From: Aggregatibacter segnis ATCC 33393
Lineage (GTDB): Bacteria > Pseudomonadota > Gammaproteobacteria > Enterobacterales > Pasteurellaceae
Direction: 5' to 3'
Length of the DNA: 64,000 nucleotides
Assembly (NCBI RefSeq): GCF_000185305.1
Contig: NZ_GL622200.1
Span: 761,252 to 825,251 of the forward strand
The notes under the pieces are model-generated. The model made no database searches, was not told where the DNA came from, and saw only the letters and a program-made list of their open reading frames with translations. Made by a program: the position numbers and the translations under genes. This document shows positions 45,483 through 55,104 of this stretch, one piece after another; the first letter of the stretch is position 1, and every line of letters begins with the position of its first letter.

Positions 45483-48140
45483 ATGTCAGAATTGTTAAAA
45501 AATGACGTAGATCCGATCGAGACTAACGATTGGTTGGCAGCAATTGATTCGTTAATTCGTGAGGAAGGCATTGAGCGCGCTCAGTTCATTATCGATCAAG
45601 TTATGCAACAAGCTCGCGCCGGTGGCGTTTCTTTACCTAGTGGGATCACAACCGATTATGTGAATACCATTCCAGTTTCCGAGCAACCGGCTTATCCGGG
45701 CAATTTAGAGATTGAACGTCGCATTCGTTCTTATGTTCGTTGGAATGCCGTGATGATGGTATTACGCGGACAGAAAAAAGACCTTGATTTAGGTGGCCAC
45801 TTATCCACTTTCCAATCTGCGGCAACCATGTATGAAGTCGGTTTTAACCATTTCTTCAAAGCGGCAACAGAGAAAAACGGTGGTGACTTAGTCTTCTTCC
45901 AAGGCCACGCGGCGCCGGGGATGTATGCTCGTGCTTTCCTAGAAGGACGTTTAACGGAAGAGCAATTAGACAACTTCCGTCAAGAAGTGCATGGCAAAGG
46001 TTTGTCTTCTTACCCTCACCCCAAATTAATGCCTGATTTCTGGCAATTCTCTACCGTTTCTATGGGGTTAGGCCCGGTGAACGCCATTTATCAAGCCCGT
46101 TTCTTAAAATACTTACACAATCGTGGTTTGAAAGATACGGCTGATCAAAAAGTGTATGCCTTCTTAGGCGATGGCGAGATGGATGAAATTGAATCTAAAG
46201 GTGCATTAACTTTCGCCGCTCGTGAACATTTAGATAACTTAATTTTCGTCATTTCCTGTAACTTACAACGCTTAGACGGTCCGGTAAACGGTAACGGTAA
46301 AATCGTTCAAGAATTAGAAGGTTTATTCGTGGGCGCCGGTTGGGAAGTAATCAAAGTTATGTGGGGTAGTCGTTGGGATAAATTATTTGCCAAAGACACC
46401 ACAGGTAAACTCACCCAATTAATGATGGAAGTGGTTGATGGTGACTACTTAACATTCAAATCTAAAGACGGTGCTTACGTACGTGAACACTTCTTCGGTC
46501 GTTACCCGGAAACCGCGGCATTAGTTGCTGATATGACTGACGATGAAATTTGGGCGTTACAACGTGGCGGTCATGATCCGCTTAAAGTATTTGCCGCATT
46601 CAAGAAAGCACAAAATGCCGGTAAACCGGTTGTTATCTTAGTGCAATCTGTGAAAGGCTATAAAATTGCTGAAGCAGAAAGTAAAAACACCGCACACCAA
46701 TCCAAAAAAATGTCTGCTGACAGTATCAAAGCTTACCGCGATTACTTCCACATTCCGGTGAAAGATGAAGATTTGGAAAGCTTGCCGTATGTCACCTTCC
46801 CAGAAGGTTCCGAAGAGTACAAATACTTGCATGAATATCGTAAAGCATTGCAAGGTTATGTGCCTGCACGTCAACCGAAATTTACCGTGGACTTCAAAGC
46901 ACCTGAGCTTTCAGAATTCTCTGCGTTGTTAGAAGCGCAACCACGTCCGATTTCAACCACAATGGCATTCGTTCGTTTCTTAAATACGTTGTTAAAAGAC
47001 AAAAATGTGGGTCAACACATTGTGCCAATCGTGGCAGACGAAGCGCGTACTTTCGGTATGGAAGGCTTATTCCGTCAAATCGGTATTTACAACCCACATG
47101 GTCAAAATTATGTCCCATCCGACCGCGATTTAGTGGCTTACTACCGTGAGGCGAAAGATGGTCAAGTCTTACAAGAAGGGATCAACGAATTAGGTGCAAC
47201 CTCTTCTTGGTTAGCTGCAGCAACGTCTTATTCTGTGAGCAATATGCCGATGATCCCATTCTTCATTTACTACTCCATGTTCGGTTTCCAACGTGTGGGT
47301 GACTTAATGTGGGCAGCCGGTGACCAATTGGCTCGTGGTTTCATGATTGGTGGTACGTCAGGCCGTACAACATTAAATGGTGAAGGTTTACAACACGAAG
47401 ATGGTCACAGCCACATTCAATCTTTAACGATTCCGAACTGTGTCTCTTATGACCCGGCATTTGCTTATGAAGTAGCGGTTATCATGCAAGACGGTATTAA
47501 CCGTATGTATGGTGAAAAACAAGAAGATGTGTTCTATTACATCACCACTTTAAACGAAATTTACGATCAACCTGCAATGCCTGAAGGCTCAGAAGAAGGT
47601 ATTCGTAAAGGTCTTTATAAATTTGAACGCGTACAAGGAAAAGGTAAAGGCGAAGTGCAATTACTTGGTTCCGGTGCGATCTTGCGTCATGTACGTGAAG
47701 CTGCTCAAATCTTGGCTAACGACTACGGCATCAGCTCTGATGTTTATAGTGCGCCGTCCTTCACTGAAGCTGCTCGCGAAGGGGCGGATGCGGTTCGTTG
47801 GAATATGTTACATCCAACCGAAACACCACGTGTGCCATACGTTGCTCAAGTGATGAACGACAAGCCTACCGTTGCAGCAACCGACTACATGAAGCTTTTT
47901 GCTGAGCAAATCCGCGCTTATGTACCGGCTAAACATTATCATGTGTTGGGTACGGATGGTTTCGGTCGTTCCGATAGCCGTGCGAACTTGCGTGACCACT
48001 TTGAAGTAGATGCACACCACGTTGTGGTTGCCGCATTACATGTGTTGGCACAAGAAGGCATAGTTGACAAGAAAGTGGTTGCCGAAGCAATCGCAAAATA
48101 CGGTATCGATCCTGAAAGATTGAATCCGTTATACGCATAA
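45483..48140 (+). CDS. aceE: Pyruvate dehydrogenase E1 component
   Basis: AceE decarboxylates pyruvate with thiamine diphosphate and hands the acetyl group to the lipoyl arms of AceF. The 885-residue homodimeric type is as in E. coli. The thiamine motif is in GDGEMDEIESKGALTFAAREHLDNLIFVISCN (about 229-260). Catalytic-loop sequence KSKNTAHQSKKMS-like lies near residue 400. It is the first gene of aceE-aceF-lpdA and, unlike E. coli, has no pdhR gene in front. Confidence 0.97.
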   Translation: MSELLKNDVDPIETNDWLAAIDSLIREEGIERAQFIIDQVMQQARAGGVSLPSGITTDYVNTIPVSEQPAYPGNLEIERRIRSYVRWNAVMMVLRGQKKDLDLGGHLSTFQSAATMYEVGFNHFFKAATEKNGGDLVFFQGHAAPGMYARAFLEGRLTEEQLDNFRQEVHGKGLSSYPHPKLMPDFWQFSTVSMGLGPVNAIYQARFLKYLHNRGLKDTADQKVYAFLGDGEMDEIESKGALTFAAREHLDNLIFVISCNLQRLDGPVNGNGKIVQELEGLFVGAGWEVIKVMWGSRWDKLFAKDTTGKLTQLMMEVVDGDYLTFKSKDGAYVREHFFGRYPETAALVADMTDDEIWALQRGGHDPLKVFAAFKKAQNAGKPVVILVQSVKGYKIAEAESKNTAHQSKKMSADSIKAYRDYFHIPVKDEDLESLPYVTFPEGSEEYKYLHEYRKALQGYVPARQPKFTVDFKAPELSEFSALLEAQPRPISTTMAFVRFLNTLLKDKNVGQHIVPIVADEARTFGMEGLFRQIGIYNPHGQNYVPSDRDLVAYYREAKDGQVLQEGINELGATSSWLAAATSYSVSNMPMIPFFIYYSMFGFQRVGDLMWAAGDQLARGFMIGGTSGRTTLNGEGLQHEDGHSHIQSLTIPNCVSYDPAFAYEVAVIMQDGINRMYGEKQEDVFYYITTLNEIYDQPAMPEGSEEGIRKGLYKFERVQGKGKGEVQLLGSGAILRHVREAAQILANDYGISSDVYSAPSFTEAAREGADAVRWNMLHPTETPRVPYVAQVMNDKPTVAATDYMKLFAEQIRAYVPAKHYHVLGTDGFGRSDSRANLRDHFEVDAHHVVVAALHVLAQEGIVDKKVVAEAIAKYGIDPERLNPLYA

Positions 48141-48154
48141 AAAATAACGAAAAA

Positions 48155-48187
48155 AACGACCGCACTTGATGAAAGTGCGGTTGGTTT
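48155..48187 (+). terminator. Uptake-sequence hairpin within the aceE-aceF gap
   Basis: ACCGCACTT-GATGA-AAGTGCGGT forms a compact stem without a long T-run. It may cut transcript levels of aceF or protect mRNA ends. Confidence 0.5.
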
Positions 48188-48213
48188 TCCAAACGTTTAA
48201 AAGGTAAAAAGAA

Positions 48214-50094
48214 ATGGCTAAACAAATTCAAATTCCGGATATCGGTAGTGATGAAGTGACCGTTACCGAAGTGATGGTAAAAGTTGGAGATACGATTACT
48301 GCGGATCAATCCATTATCAATGTTGAAGGTGATAAAGCATCGATGGAAGTGCCGGCACCTGAAGCAGGCGTGGTTAAAGAAGTGTTAGTGAAAGTTGGAG
48401 ATAAAGTAACCACCGGCACGCCTATGTTGGTACTAGATAGCGCTGACGCGGCACCTGCACAAGCCGCTCAACCGGCCGCAGCACCTGCCGCTGCGCCGGC
48501 TAGTGCACAAGTAGTTGATGTGAATGTGCCGGATATCGGTTCTGATGAAGTCAACGTTACTGATGTTATGGTAAAAGTGGGTGATCGCGTTGAAGTGGAT
48601 CAATCCATTATTAACGTTGAAGGCGATAAAGCGTCTATGGAAGTGCCAGCACCTGTTGCCGGTATCGTGAAAGAAATTATTATTAAAGCGGGCGATAAAG
48701 TGTCCACCGGCACATTGATTATGCGTTTTGAAGTTGCCGGCAGTGCGTCTGCTTCAGCACCAGCGGCATCTGCGCCTGCTGCCGCACCTGCCGCACCAGT
48801 TGCCGGTGGTGTGAAAGAAGTGAATGTCCCTGATATTGGTGGTGACGAAGTTAACGTGACTGAAATTATGGTAAAAGTAGGCGATAGCATCACAGAAGAG
48901 CAGTCATTAATTACCGTTGAAGGTGACAAAGCTTCGATGGAAGTGCCGGCACCATTTGCCGGTGTTGTTAAAGAAATTTTAGTGAAAGCGGGTGACAAAG
49001 TCTCTACCGGTTCATTAATTATGAAATTTGAAGTGGCAGGTTCTGCACCAGTTGCCGCAGCTGCACCACAAGCTACTGCACCGGCTCAGGTAGCAGCGCC
49101 AGCTGCCGCACCTTCTGCGTCGGCAGCAACGGCATCTGATGCTGATGTCACTTCAGCGAAAAGTTTTGCACACGCCACACCGGTGATTCGCCGTCTTGCC
49201 CGTGAGTTCGGTGTTAACTTAGATAAAGTGAAAGGTACCGGTCGTAAAGGTCGTATCTTAAAAGAAGACGTTCAAGCTTATGTAAAAGCGGCAGTGAAAG
49301 CGTTAGAAAGTGGTTCTTCAGCAACTGCTGGTGCTGCAAATGGCGCAGGTTTAGGCTTGTTACCATGGCCGAAAGTTGATTTCAGCAAATTTGGTGAAAT
49401 CGAAGAAGTGGAATTAAGCCGTATCAATAAGATTTCCGGTGCGAACTTACATCGTAACTGGGTTATGATTCCACACGTTACTCATTTCGATAAAGCAGAT
49501 ATCACCGAGTTAGAAGCTTTCCGTAAAGAACAAAATGCCTTAGCGGAAAAACAAAAACTTGGCGTGAAAATCACACCGGTTGTGTTTATTATGAAAGCGG
49601 TTGCTAAAGCATTAGAAGCGTATCCTCGTTTCAACAGTTCTATCACTGAAGATGCGCAGCGCTTAATCTTGAAAAAATACATCAACATCGGCGTGGCGGT
49701 AGATACACCAAATGGTTTAGTTGTACCGGTATTCAAAGATGTGAATAAAAAAGGCATTATCGAGCTTTCCCGTGAATTGGCTGAAGTTTCTAAGAAAGCC
49801 CGTGACGGTAAATTAACGGCATCCGATATGCAAGGCGGTTGTTTCACCATCTCCAGTATTGGTGGTTTGGGTACAACTCACTTTTCGCCAATCGTGAATG
49901 CGCCGGAAGTGGCGATTTTAGGTGTATCCAAATCTTCAATGGAACCTGTTTGGAACGGTAAAGATTTTGCACCGCGCTTAATTCTTCCGATTTCCTTGTC
50001 ATTCGACCACCGTGTTATTGACGGTGCCGACGGTGCACGCTTCATTAGCTACATCGGTTCTGTGTTGGCAGATTTACGTCGTTTAATTATGTAA
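48214..50094 (+). CDS. aceF: Dihydrolipoamide acetyltransferase (E2) with three lipoyl domains
   Basis: AceF forms the core of the pyruvate dehydrogenase complex and passes acetyl to CoA. The 626-residue protein has three lipoyl domains, each with the lipoyl-Lys motif GDKAS, at about residues 42, 142 and 244. They are joined by Ala/Pro-rich flexible linkers. A peripheral subunit-binding domain ([28 protein letters not shown], about 324-351) and the catalytic domain with [10 protein letters not shown] (about 602-611) complete it. Three lipoyl copies match E. coli. Confidence 0.97.
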   Translation: MAKQIQIPDIGSDEVTVTEVMVKVGDTITADQSIINVEGDKASMEVPAPEAGVVKEVLVKVGDKVTTGTPMLVLDSADAAPAQAAQPAAAPAAAPASAQVVDVNVPDIGSDEVNVTDVMVKVGDRVEVDQSIINVEGDKASMEVPAPVAGIVKEIIIKAGDKVSTGTLIMRFEVAGSASASAPAASAPAAAPAAPVAGGVKEVNVPDIGGDEVNVTEIMVKVGDSITEEQSLITVEGDKASMEVPAPFAGVVKEILVKAGDKVSTGSLIMKFEVAGSAPVAAAAPQATAPAQVAAPAAAPSASAATASDADVTSAKSFAHATPVIRRLAREFGVNLDKVKGTGRKGRILKEDVQAYVKAAVKALESGSSATAGAANGAGLGLLPWPKVDFSKFGEIEEVELSRINKISGANLHRNWVMIPHVTHFDKADITELEAFRKEQNALAEKQKLGVKITPVVFIMKAVAKALEAYPRFNSSITEDAQRLILKKYINIGVAVDTPNGLVVPVFKDVNKKGIIELSRELAEVSKKARDGKLTASDMQGGCFTISSIGGLGTTHFSPIVNAPEVAILGVSKSSMEPVWNGKDFAPRLILPISLSFDHRVIDGADGARFISYIGSVLADLRRLIM

Positions 50095-50101
50095 TTTATT
50101 G

Positions 50102-50130
50102 TGCCTCTCTCAAATGAGAGAGGCATTTTT
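50102..50130 (+). terminator. Terminator between aceF and lpdA
   Basis: GTGCCTCTCTC-AAAT-GAGAGAGGCA with a T-run, right after aceF. lpdA may therefore have an added promoter or depend on read-through. Confidence 0.8.
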
Positions 50131-50193
50131 AAATTTTTAGCGCTTGATTAAATGAAGTGCGGTCATAAAAAATCGCATTTTTAAGGAGACAAA

Positions 50194-51618
50194 ATGAGTA
50201 AAGAAGTGAAAACCCAAGTGGTTGTGCTTGGCGCAGGTCCGGCAGGTTATTCCGCTGCATTCCGTTGTGCTGACTTGGGCTTAGAAACAGTCATTGTTGA
50301 ACGTTATTCTACTTTGGGCGGCGTTTGTTTAAACGTAGGTTGTATTCCGTCTAAAGCGTTATTACACGTTGCAAAAATTATTGAAGAAGCTAAACACGTT
50401 GAACATCACGGCGTTGTTTTTGCTGAACCAACCATTGATTTAGATAAAATCCGTGCCGGTAAAGAAGGCGTGGTTTCTCGCTTAACTGGTGGTTTAGCCG
50501 GTATGGCAAAAATGCGTAAAGTGCAAGTGGTGCAAGGCGAAGCTAAATTTGCTGATTCCCACACTTTAGCGGTGACCGATAAAGACGGTAATGTTACGAA
50601 CGTGAAATTTGATAATGCGATTATTGCAGCAGGTTCTCGTCCAATTGAATTGCCATTTATTCCACACCACGATCCACGAGTTTGGGATTCTACCGATGCG
50701 CTTGCATTGCGTGAAGTGCCAAAAGAATTGTTAATCATGGGCGGTGGTATCATCGGTTTGGAAATGGGGACCGTTTACCAAGCGTTAGGTTCTAAAGTTG
50801 ATGTGGTTGAAATGTTCGACCAAGTGATTCCTGCTGCAGACAAAGATATCGTTAAAATCTTCACTAAACGTATTGAGCAAAAATTCAATTTAATGCTTGA
50901 AACCAAAGTGACTGCCGTAGAAGCGAAAGAAGACGGCATCCATGTGTCTATGGAAGGCAAAGCAGGCAGCATCACAAAACGTTATGATGCCGTATTAGTA
51001 GCTATTGGTCGTACACCGAACGGTAAATTGCTTGATGCAGAAAAAGCCGGCGTCAACGTTGATGAACGTGGCTTCATTCGTACCGACAAACAAATGCGTA
51101 CCAATGTGTCTCACATTTTTGCTATCGGTGATATCGTTGGTCAACCAATGTTAGCCCATAAAGGTGTTCATGAAGGTCACGTGGCTGCTGAAGTTATTGC
51201 AGGTAAAAAACACTATTTCGATCCGAAAGTGATTCCTTCTATTGCCTATACAGAGCCTGAAGTGGCATGGGTTGGTAAAACTGAGAAAGAATGTAAAGCG
51301 GAAGGCTTGAACTATGAAGTGGCAAACTTTCCGTGGGCTGCTTCCGGTCGTGCTATTGCTTCTGACTGTGCCGACGGTATGACAAAACTGATTTTCGATA
51401 AAGACACTCATCGCGTATTAGGTGGAGCTATTGTAGGTACCAACGCAGGTGAATTGTTAGGTGAAATCGGTTTGGCGATCGAAATGGGTTGTGATGCGGA
51501 AGACATTGCGTTAACCATCCACGCGCACCCAACTTTACACGAATCTGTCGGTTTAGCGGCCGAAGTCTTCGAAGGTTCCGTCACCGACTTACCAAATCCA
51601 AAAGCGAAGAAAAAATAA
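50194..51618 (+). CDS. lpdA: Dihydrolipoyl dehydrogenase (E3)
   Basis: LpdA re-oxidises the lipoyl groups of pyruvate and 2-oxoglutarate dehydrogenases. The 474-residue FAD/NAD enzyme begins with the FAD motif VVVLGAGPAGYSAAFR. It has the redox disulfide GGVCLNVGCIPSKAL (about 43-57), the NAD motif LLIMGGGIIGLEMG and the C-terminal HAHPTLHES with its catalytic His-Glu. The AAGGAGA ribosome site is strong. Confidence 0.97.
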   Translation: MSKEVKTQVVVLGAGPAGYSAAFRCADLGLETVIVERYSTLGGVCLNVGCIPSKALLHVAKIIEEAKHVEHHGVVFAEPTIDLDKIRAGKEGVVSRLTGGLAGMAKMRKVQVVQGEAKFADSHTLAVTDKDGNVTNVKFDNAIIAAGSRPIELPFIPHHDPRVWDSTDALALREVPKELLIMGGGIIGLEMGTVYQALGSKVDVVEMFDQVIPAADKDIVKIFTKRIEQKFNLMLETKVTAVEAKEDGIHVSMEGKAGSITKRYDAVLVAIGRTPNGKLLDAEKAGVNVDERGFIRTDKQMRTNVSHIFAIGDIVGQPMLAHKGVHEGHVAAEVIAGKKHYFDPKVIPSIAYTEPEVAWVGKTEKECKAEGLNYEVANFPWAASGRAIASDCADGMTKLIFDKDTHRVLGGAIVGTNAGELLGEIGLAIEMGCDAEDIALTIHAHPTLHESVGLAAEVFEGSVTDLPNPKAKKK

Positions 51619-51635
51619 TTTGCTTGATTAAACAT

Positions 51636-51665
51636 AAAAGCCTTTCCAAATGGAAAGGCTTTTTT
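51636..51665. terminator. Terminator between lpdA and the pabC-like gene
   Basis: AAAAGCCTTTCC-AAAT-GGAAAGGCTTTT with flanking T-runs, between convergent genes. Confidence 0.85.
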
Positions 51666-51692
51666 CTTGCTTAAATATTGCAGGATGATTTT

Positions 51693-52280
51693 TTATTCCA
51701 ATCCATTCAACGCATTGATCAACCTGATTTCTTCAAACAAACTCAAATCCGTGGCTAAAATCGACCGCACTTTTATGCGACCTTGGGCTAATAGTGCCGC
51801 CCGTTGGGTGCCTTCAAGGAGTGGCGTGTCGGGGGTGAACCATTGTGTACCTTGGCGGAAAATAAGATTGCCGATAGTGCAATCGGTGACATATCCGTTT
51901 TTGATGATCATGATTTCATCGCAATCGCCTTTTTGCGCGAGTAATTCGTTTAATAAAGTGCGGTCAGCGAATTTTAAGCCGTAGTCAATGTGGTCGCAGA
52001 TAACCGGTTTAAAGGTACGACAATGTTTACGCTGGTAAGGAAAATAACGGCATTGAATTTGCTCTGCATTGTAATCGATTCGGCAACGAATCAGCGGTTC
52101 GGCAGTCAATTCGAGCGGTACACGAATATGTTCGGCAAGTTGAAAAATGCGAGGAAAAACGACCGCACTTTGTTTGCCATAAAACGCCTGTAAACTGCGT
52201 TCGTAGCGTCGTTGATGGAGTGCGATATTGCGGATCTTGCCTTGTTCGATGGCAAGGGTTTCAAATAAAGGAAATTCCAT
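51693..52280 (-). CDS. Class IV aminotransferase, short PabC-like protein
   Basis: The 195-residue PLP enzyme begins MEFPLFETLAIEQGKIRNIALHQRRYERS and has YGLKFADRTLLNELLAQ, with the likely Schiff-base Lys at about 102. The TDCTIGNLIF segment (about 132-141) follows. Class IV proteins of this sort include aminodeoxychorismate lyase; at 195 residues it is shorter than E. coli PabC (269). It abuts pabB on the same strand, so a 4-aminobenzoate role is likely. Activity is inferred from context. Confidence 0.75.
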   Translation of the reverse strand: MEFPLFETLAIEQGKIRNIALHQRRYERSLQAFYGKQSAVVFPRIFQLAEHIRVPLELTAEPLIRCRIDYNAEQIQCRYFPYQRKHCRTFKPVICDHIDYGLKFADRTLLNELLAQKGDCDEIMIIKNGYVTDCTIGNLIFRQGTQWFTPDTPLLEGTQRAALLAQGRIKVRSILATDLSLFEEIRLINALNGLE

Positions 52281-52282
52281 GG

Positions 52283-53260
52283 TTAAGCCCTCTGTAACGG
52301 CACATACACTTTTTGAATTAATTCTTGATATTCTTCCTGTGCGTCACTTTGAATGGTAATGCCTCCACCACTGCGGAAAACAAAGCCTTTTTCTGTGTCT
52401 TCAATAAAACGAATTGCCACCGCACTTTGTAATTTTTTCCCATCAAAAATACCGAATATACCGGTGTAATAGCCACGAGGTTGTTGTTCGGCCTGTTGAA
52501 TAATTTGTACGGTTTTTTCTTTGGGGGCGCCACTGATAGATCCGGCGGGTAGCAATTTGGCAAGAAGAGAGCCGATTTCTTTCTGCCAGTTTTCCGCTAA
52601 TTCACCACGAATTTCGGAGCTAGTTTGCAAAATGGCGCTGCGTTCTGTTTGGATTTCTTCCACATAACGAAAGCGAGTCACTTGAATGTTTTCAGCAACG
52701 GTGGCTAAATCATTGCGCATTAAATCCACGATGGTGTAATGTTCCCGCTGCTCTTTTTGATTGTTGAGCAAGGTGGCTTGGGCATGGGGAAGTGTTGCAT
52801 CAATCGTGCCTTTCATCGGATAAGTGAAAATATGGTTGTCGTATAAATTGACAAAACATTCCGGTGAAAAACACACAAATTGATCTTTGAACAACAACTT
52901 GTATTTTGCCTGACTGTATTGGAAGAGTTGACGCAGTGAATAATGGGTTTCAATCAGTGTCGGATAAGTCAGATTCAGCAAATAGGAATTACCGAAGTGC
53001 TGTTCCTGTTGTACTAAATCAAAGCCTTTTTGATAGGCGGCAAAATCCATTGGCTGTTTATGTAAATAAAAAGGCGCTATCGGCAAATCTTCCAGCCAAT
53101 TCACGTTGGTATAATCAGGAAATTGGACGAAAATCCCTTGCTCAGCCATTTCATTTAGCGGACACAATATCGGTTTTTGTTGCTCAAAATCGATTAAAAA
53201 GAAGAAGGGCGTTTTCGCTTCGCCAAATTGGTTCGCTTGTTGAATAAAATCTTGCCACAT
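52283..53260 (-). CDS. pabB: Aminodeoxychorismate synthase component I, short form
   Basis: PabB turns chorismate into 4-amino-4-deoxychorismate for folate. At 325 residues it lacks much of the N-terminal domain of the 453-residue E. coli protein but keeps the chorismate-binding core. Seen are FVCFSPECFVNLY, TYPMKGTID (about 151-159), VDLMRNDLATV and LLPAGSISGAPKEKTVQII (about 233-251). It stops three bases before the pabC-like gene and is divergent from the amidotransferase gene pabA. Haemophilus is known to have the same compact type. Confidence 0.9.
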   Translation of the reverse strand: MWQDFIQQANQFGEAKTPFFFLIDFEQQKPILCPLNEMAEQGIFVQFPDYTNVNWLEDLPIAPFYLHKQPMDFAAYQKGFDLVQQEQHFGNSYLLNLTYPTLIETHYSLRQLFQYSQAKYKLLFKDQFVCFSPECFVNLYDNHIFTYPMKGTIDATLPHAQATLLNNQKEQREHYTIVDLMRNDLATVAENIQVTRFRYVEEIQTERSAILQTSSEIRGELAENWQKEIGSLLAKLLPAGSISGAPKEKTVQIIQQAEQQPRGYYTGIFGIFDGKKLQSAVAIRFIEDTEKGFVFRSGGGITIQSDAQEEYQELIQKVYVPLQRA

Positions 53261-53354
53261 AACATTATCTCGTGAAAAAACGGCGAAAATTTTAGCTTAA
53301 ATCGCCATAAAATTATATACTTCACCGCCTATTTAGCCCTTTGAGAAAGATGTT

Positions 53355-53921
53355 ATGTCACTACTGATCATCAATAATCACGATTCTTTTACGTTCAACT
53401 TAGTGGATCTCATCCGTCGTTTGGATGTGCCATTTCAAGTGGTTAATGTGGAAGAACTGGATTTAGATGCCGTGGGCGATTTTTCTCATTTATTGATTTC
53501 TCCCGGCCCTGATGTGCCGCGCGCTTATCCACAATTATTTGAGCTGCTGGCGCGTTATCAGCACAGCAAATCCATTTTGGGCGTGTGTTTAGGGCATCAA
53601 ATGTTATGTGAATTCTTTGGTGCAGAATTACATAATCTTCCGTCACCACGTCATGGGCAAGCCAAGCGGTTGCAGTGTGTGGCGGAATCCCTTCTCTTTA
53701 AAGATATGCCTCAGGCCTTTCAAATTGGCTTATATCATTCTTGGGCGGTAAGTGAGCTGAATTTCCCAAGTGCATTACAAATTACCGCCCGTTGTGATGA
53801 CAACATCATTATGGCCATGCAGCATAAAACGTTGCCGATTTACGGGGTACAATTTCATCCGGAATCCTATATTTCGGAATATGGTGAGCAAATTTTGCGA
53901 AATTGGTTGCAGGAATCTTAA
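53355..53921 (+). CDS. pabA: Aminodeoxychorismate/anthranilate synthase glutamine amidotransferase
   Basis: The 188-residue class I glutamine amidotransferase supplies ammonia to PabB. It has the family start LLIINNHDSFTFNLVDLI, the oxyanion-type ISPGPDVPRAYP, the catalytic Cys in GVCLGHQML (about 76-84) and the His-Glu pair in QFHPESYISEYG (about 164-175). It is transcribed away from pabB. TrpG is a close relative; the position beside pabB favours PabA. Confidence 0.88.
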   Translation: MSLLIINNHDSFTFNLVDLIRRLDVPFQVVNVEELDLDAVGDFSHLLISPGPDVPRAYPQLFELLARYQHSKSILGVCLGHQMLCEFFGAELHNLPSPRHGQAKRLQCVAESLLFKDMPQAFQIGLYHSWAVSELNFPSALQITARCDDNIIMAMQHKTLPIYGVQFHPESYISEYGEQILRNWLQES

Positions 53922-54072
53922 GAAGAACCATCAAAGTGCGGTGCTTTTTCGCTGCGTTTTTAGATCGAGATCACACAAATCATAAAAATCCTTTCTCTCC
54001 CTTGTTTTTGCGCAAAGGCTTCTTTAAGGTTAGACGTCATATTCAAACGTTGTGAAACTAAAGGAGTTTTTG

Positions 54073-55017
54073 ATGAACATTGTTTTTCTCGATCGTACCG
54101 GTATTCCCGCAAGCCATAATATTCCACGTCTAAGCTTTCCACACACATGGACGGAATATGACCGCACTTTGCCGGAGGAAACCTTTGAACGCAGCAAAGA
54201 CGCCGATATTGTGGTGACCAGCAAAGTGGTGTTTGACCGAGAATTATTAAGCCGCTTACCGAAATTAAAACTCATCGCAATTACCGCCACCGGTACCAAC
54301 AACATTGATTTAGATGCCGCGAAAGACTTGGGTATTGCTGTGAAAAATGTGACGGGCTATTCTGGTGTGACCGTGCCGGAGCATGTATTGGGCATGATTT
54401 TCTCATTAAAACATAGTCTTATTGGGTATCATCGCGATCAAGTGACCTCTGATCGCTGGGCCACCTGCGGACAATTTTGTTACACCGATTACCCGATTAC
54501 CGATGTGCGAGGCGCGACGTTAGGTGTATTTGGTAAAGGTTGCTTAGGCACAGAGGTGGGTCGCTTGGCGCAATTATTGGGTATGAACGTGTTGTATGCG
54601 GAACACAAAGGTGCAAGCCATATTCGTGAAGGCTACACTGAATTTGAAACCGTATTGAAACAAGCGGATATTGTTACGCTGCATTGCCCGTTAACCGATA
54701 CCACCAAAAATTTAATCAATGCGGAAACGTTGGCATTAATGAAACAGACCGCTTATCTCATCAATACCGGGCGAGGCCCATTGGTAGATGAAGCTGTATT
54801 ATTAGATGCGCTAGAAAACGGCAAAATTGCCGGTGCTGCCTTGGATGTGTTGGTCAAAGAACCACCGGAAAAGGACAACCCATTAATTCAAGCGGCAAAA
54901 CGTTTGCCGAATTTATTAATCACGCCGCATATTGCGTGGGCGAGTGATTCAGCAGTAACCACTTTAGTGAATAAAGTCGCGCAAAATATCGAAGATTTTG
55001 TGGCGCACGGTAAGTAA
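54073..55017 (+). CDS. hprA: D-2-hydroxyacid dehydrogenase, glycerate dehydrogenase-like
   Basis: The 314-residue NAD-dependent enzyme matches HprA-type glycerate/hydroxypyruvate reductases of Haemophilus. The start at 54073 follows AAAGGAG; the ORF extends further upstream without support. Seen are VTGYSGVTVPEHVLGMI, the dinucleotide loop GATLGVFGKGCLGTEVGRLAQLLG (about 143-166), INTGRGPLVDE with the catalytic region, and the TPHIAWAS His (about 285). The exact substrate cannot be told from sequence. Confidence 0.82.
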   Translation: MNIVFLDRTGIPASHNIPRLSFPHTWTEYDRTLPEETFERSKDADIVVTSKVVFDRELLSRLPKLKLIAITATGTNNIDLDAAKDLGIAVKNVTGYSGVTVPEHVLGMIFSLKHSLIGYHRDQVTSDRWATCGQFCYTDYPITDVRGATLGVFGKGCLGTEVGRLAQLLGMNVLYAEHKGASHIREGYTEFETVLKQADIVTLHCPLTDTTKNLINAETLALMKQTAYLINTGRGPLVDEAVLLDALENGKIAGAALDVLVKEPPEKDNPLIQAAKRLPNLLITPHIAWASDSAVTTLVNKVAQNIEDFVAHGK

Positions 55018-55040
55018 TTTTCGTTTCCTGTGCTATGATG

Positions 55041-55068
55041 TGGCGCCTGAAAAAGGGCGCCATTTTTT
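55041..55068 (+). terminator. hprA terminator
   Basis: TGGCGCC and GGCGCCA pair across a short A-rich loop, followed by six Ts. Confidence 0.85.
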
Positions 55069-55104
55069 ATGGCAAATTTCGTCTTTTAAATTGGAAAATC
55101 GAGA

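Noticed and set aside
47929-48309. 126-codon open frame antisense to the aceE-aceF junction
   Set aside because: It is a complement of two certain genes and has no independent support.
53958-53979. CRP-like sequence GAGATCACAC before hprA
   Set aside because: Only the right half-site fits; the left half matches poorly.
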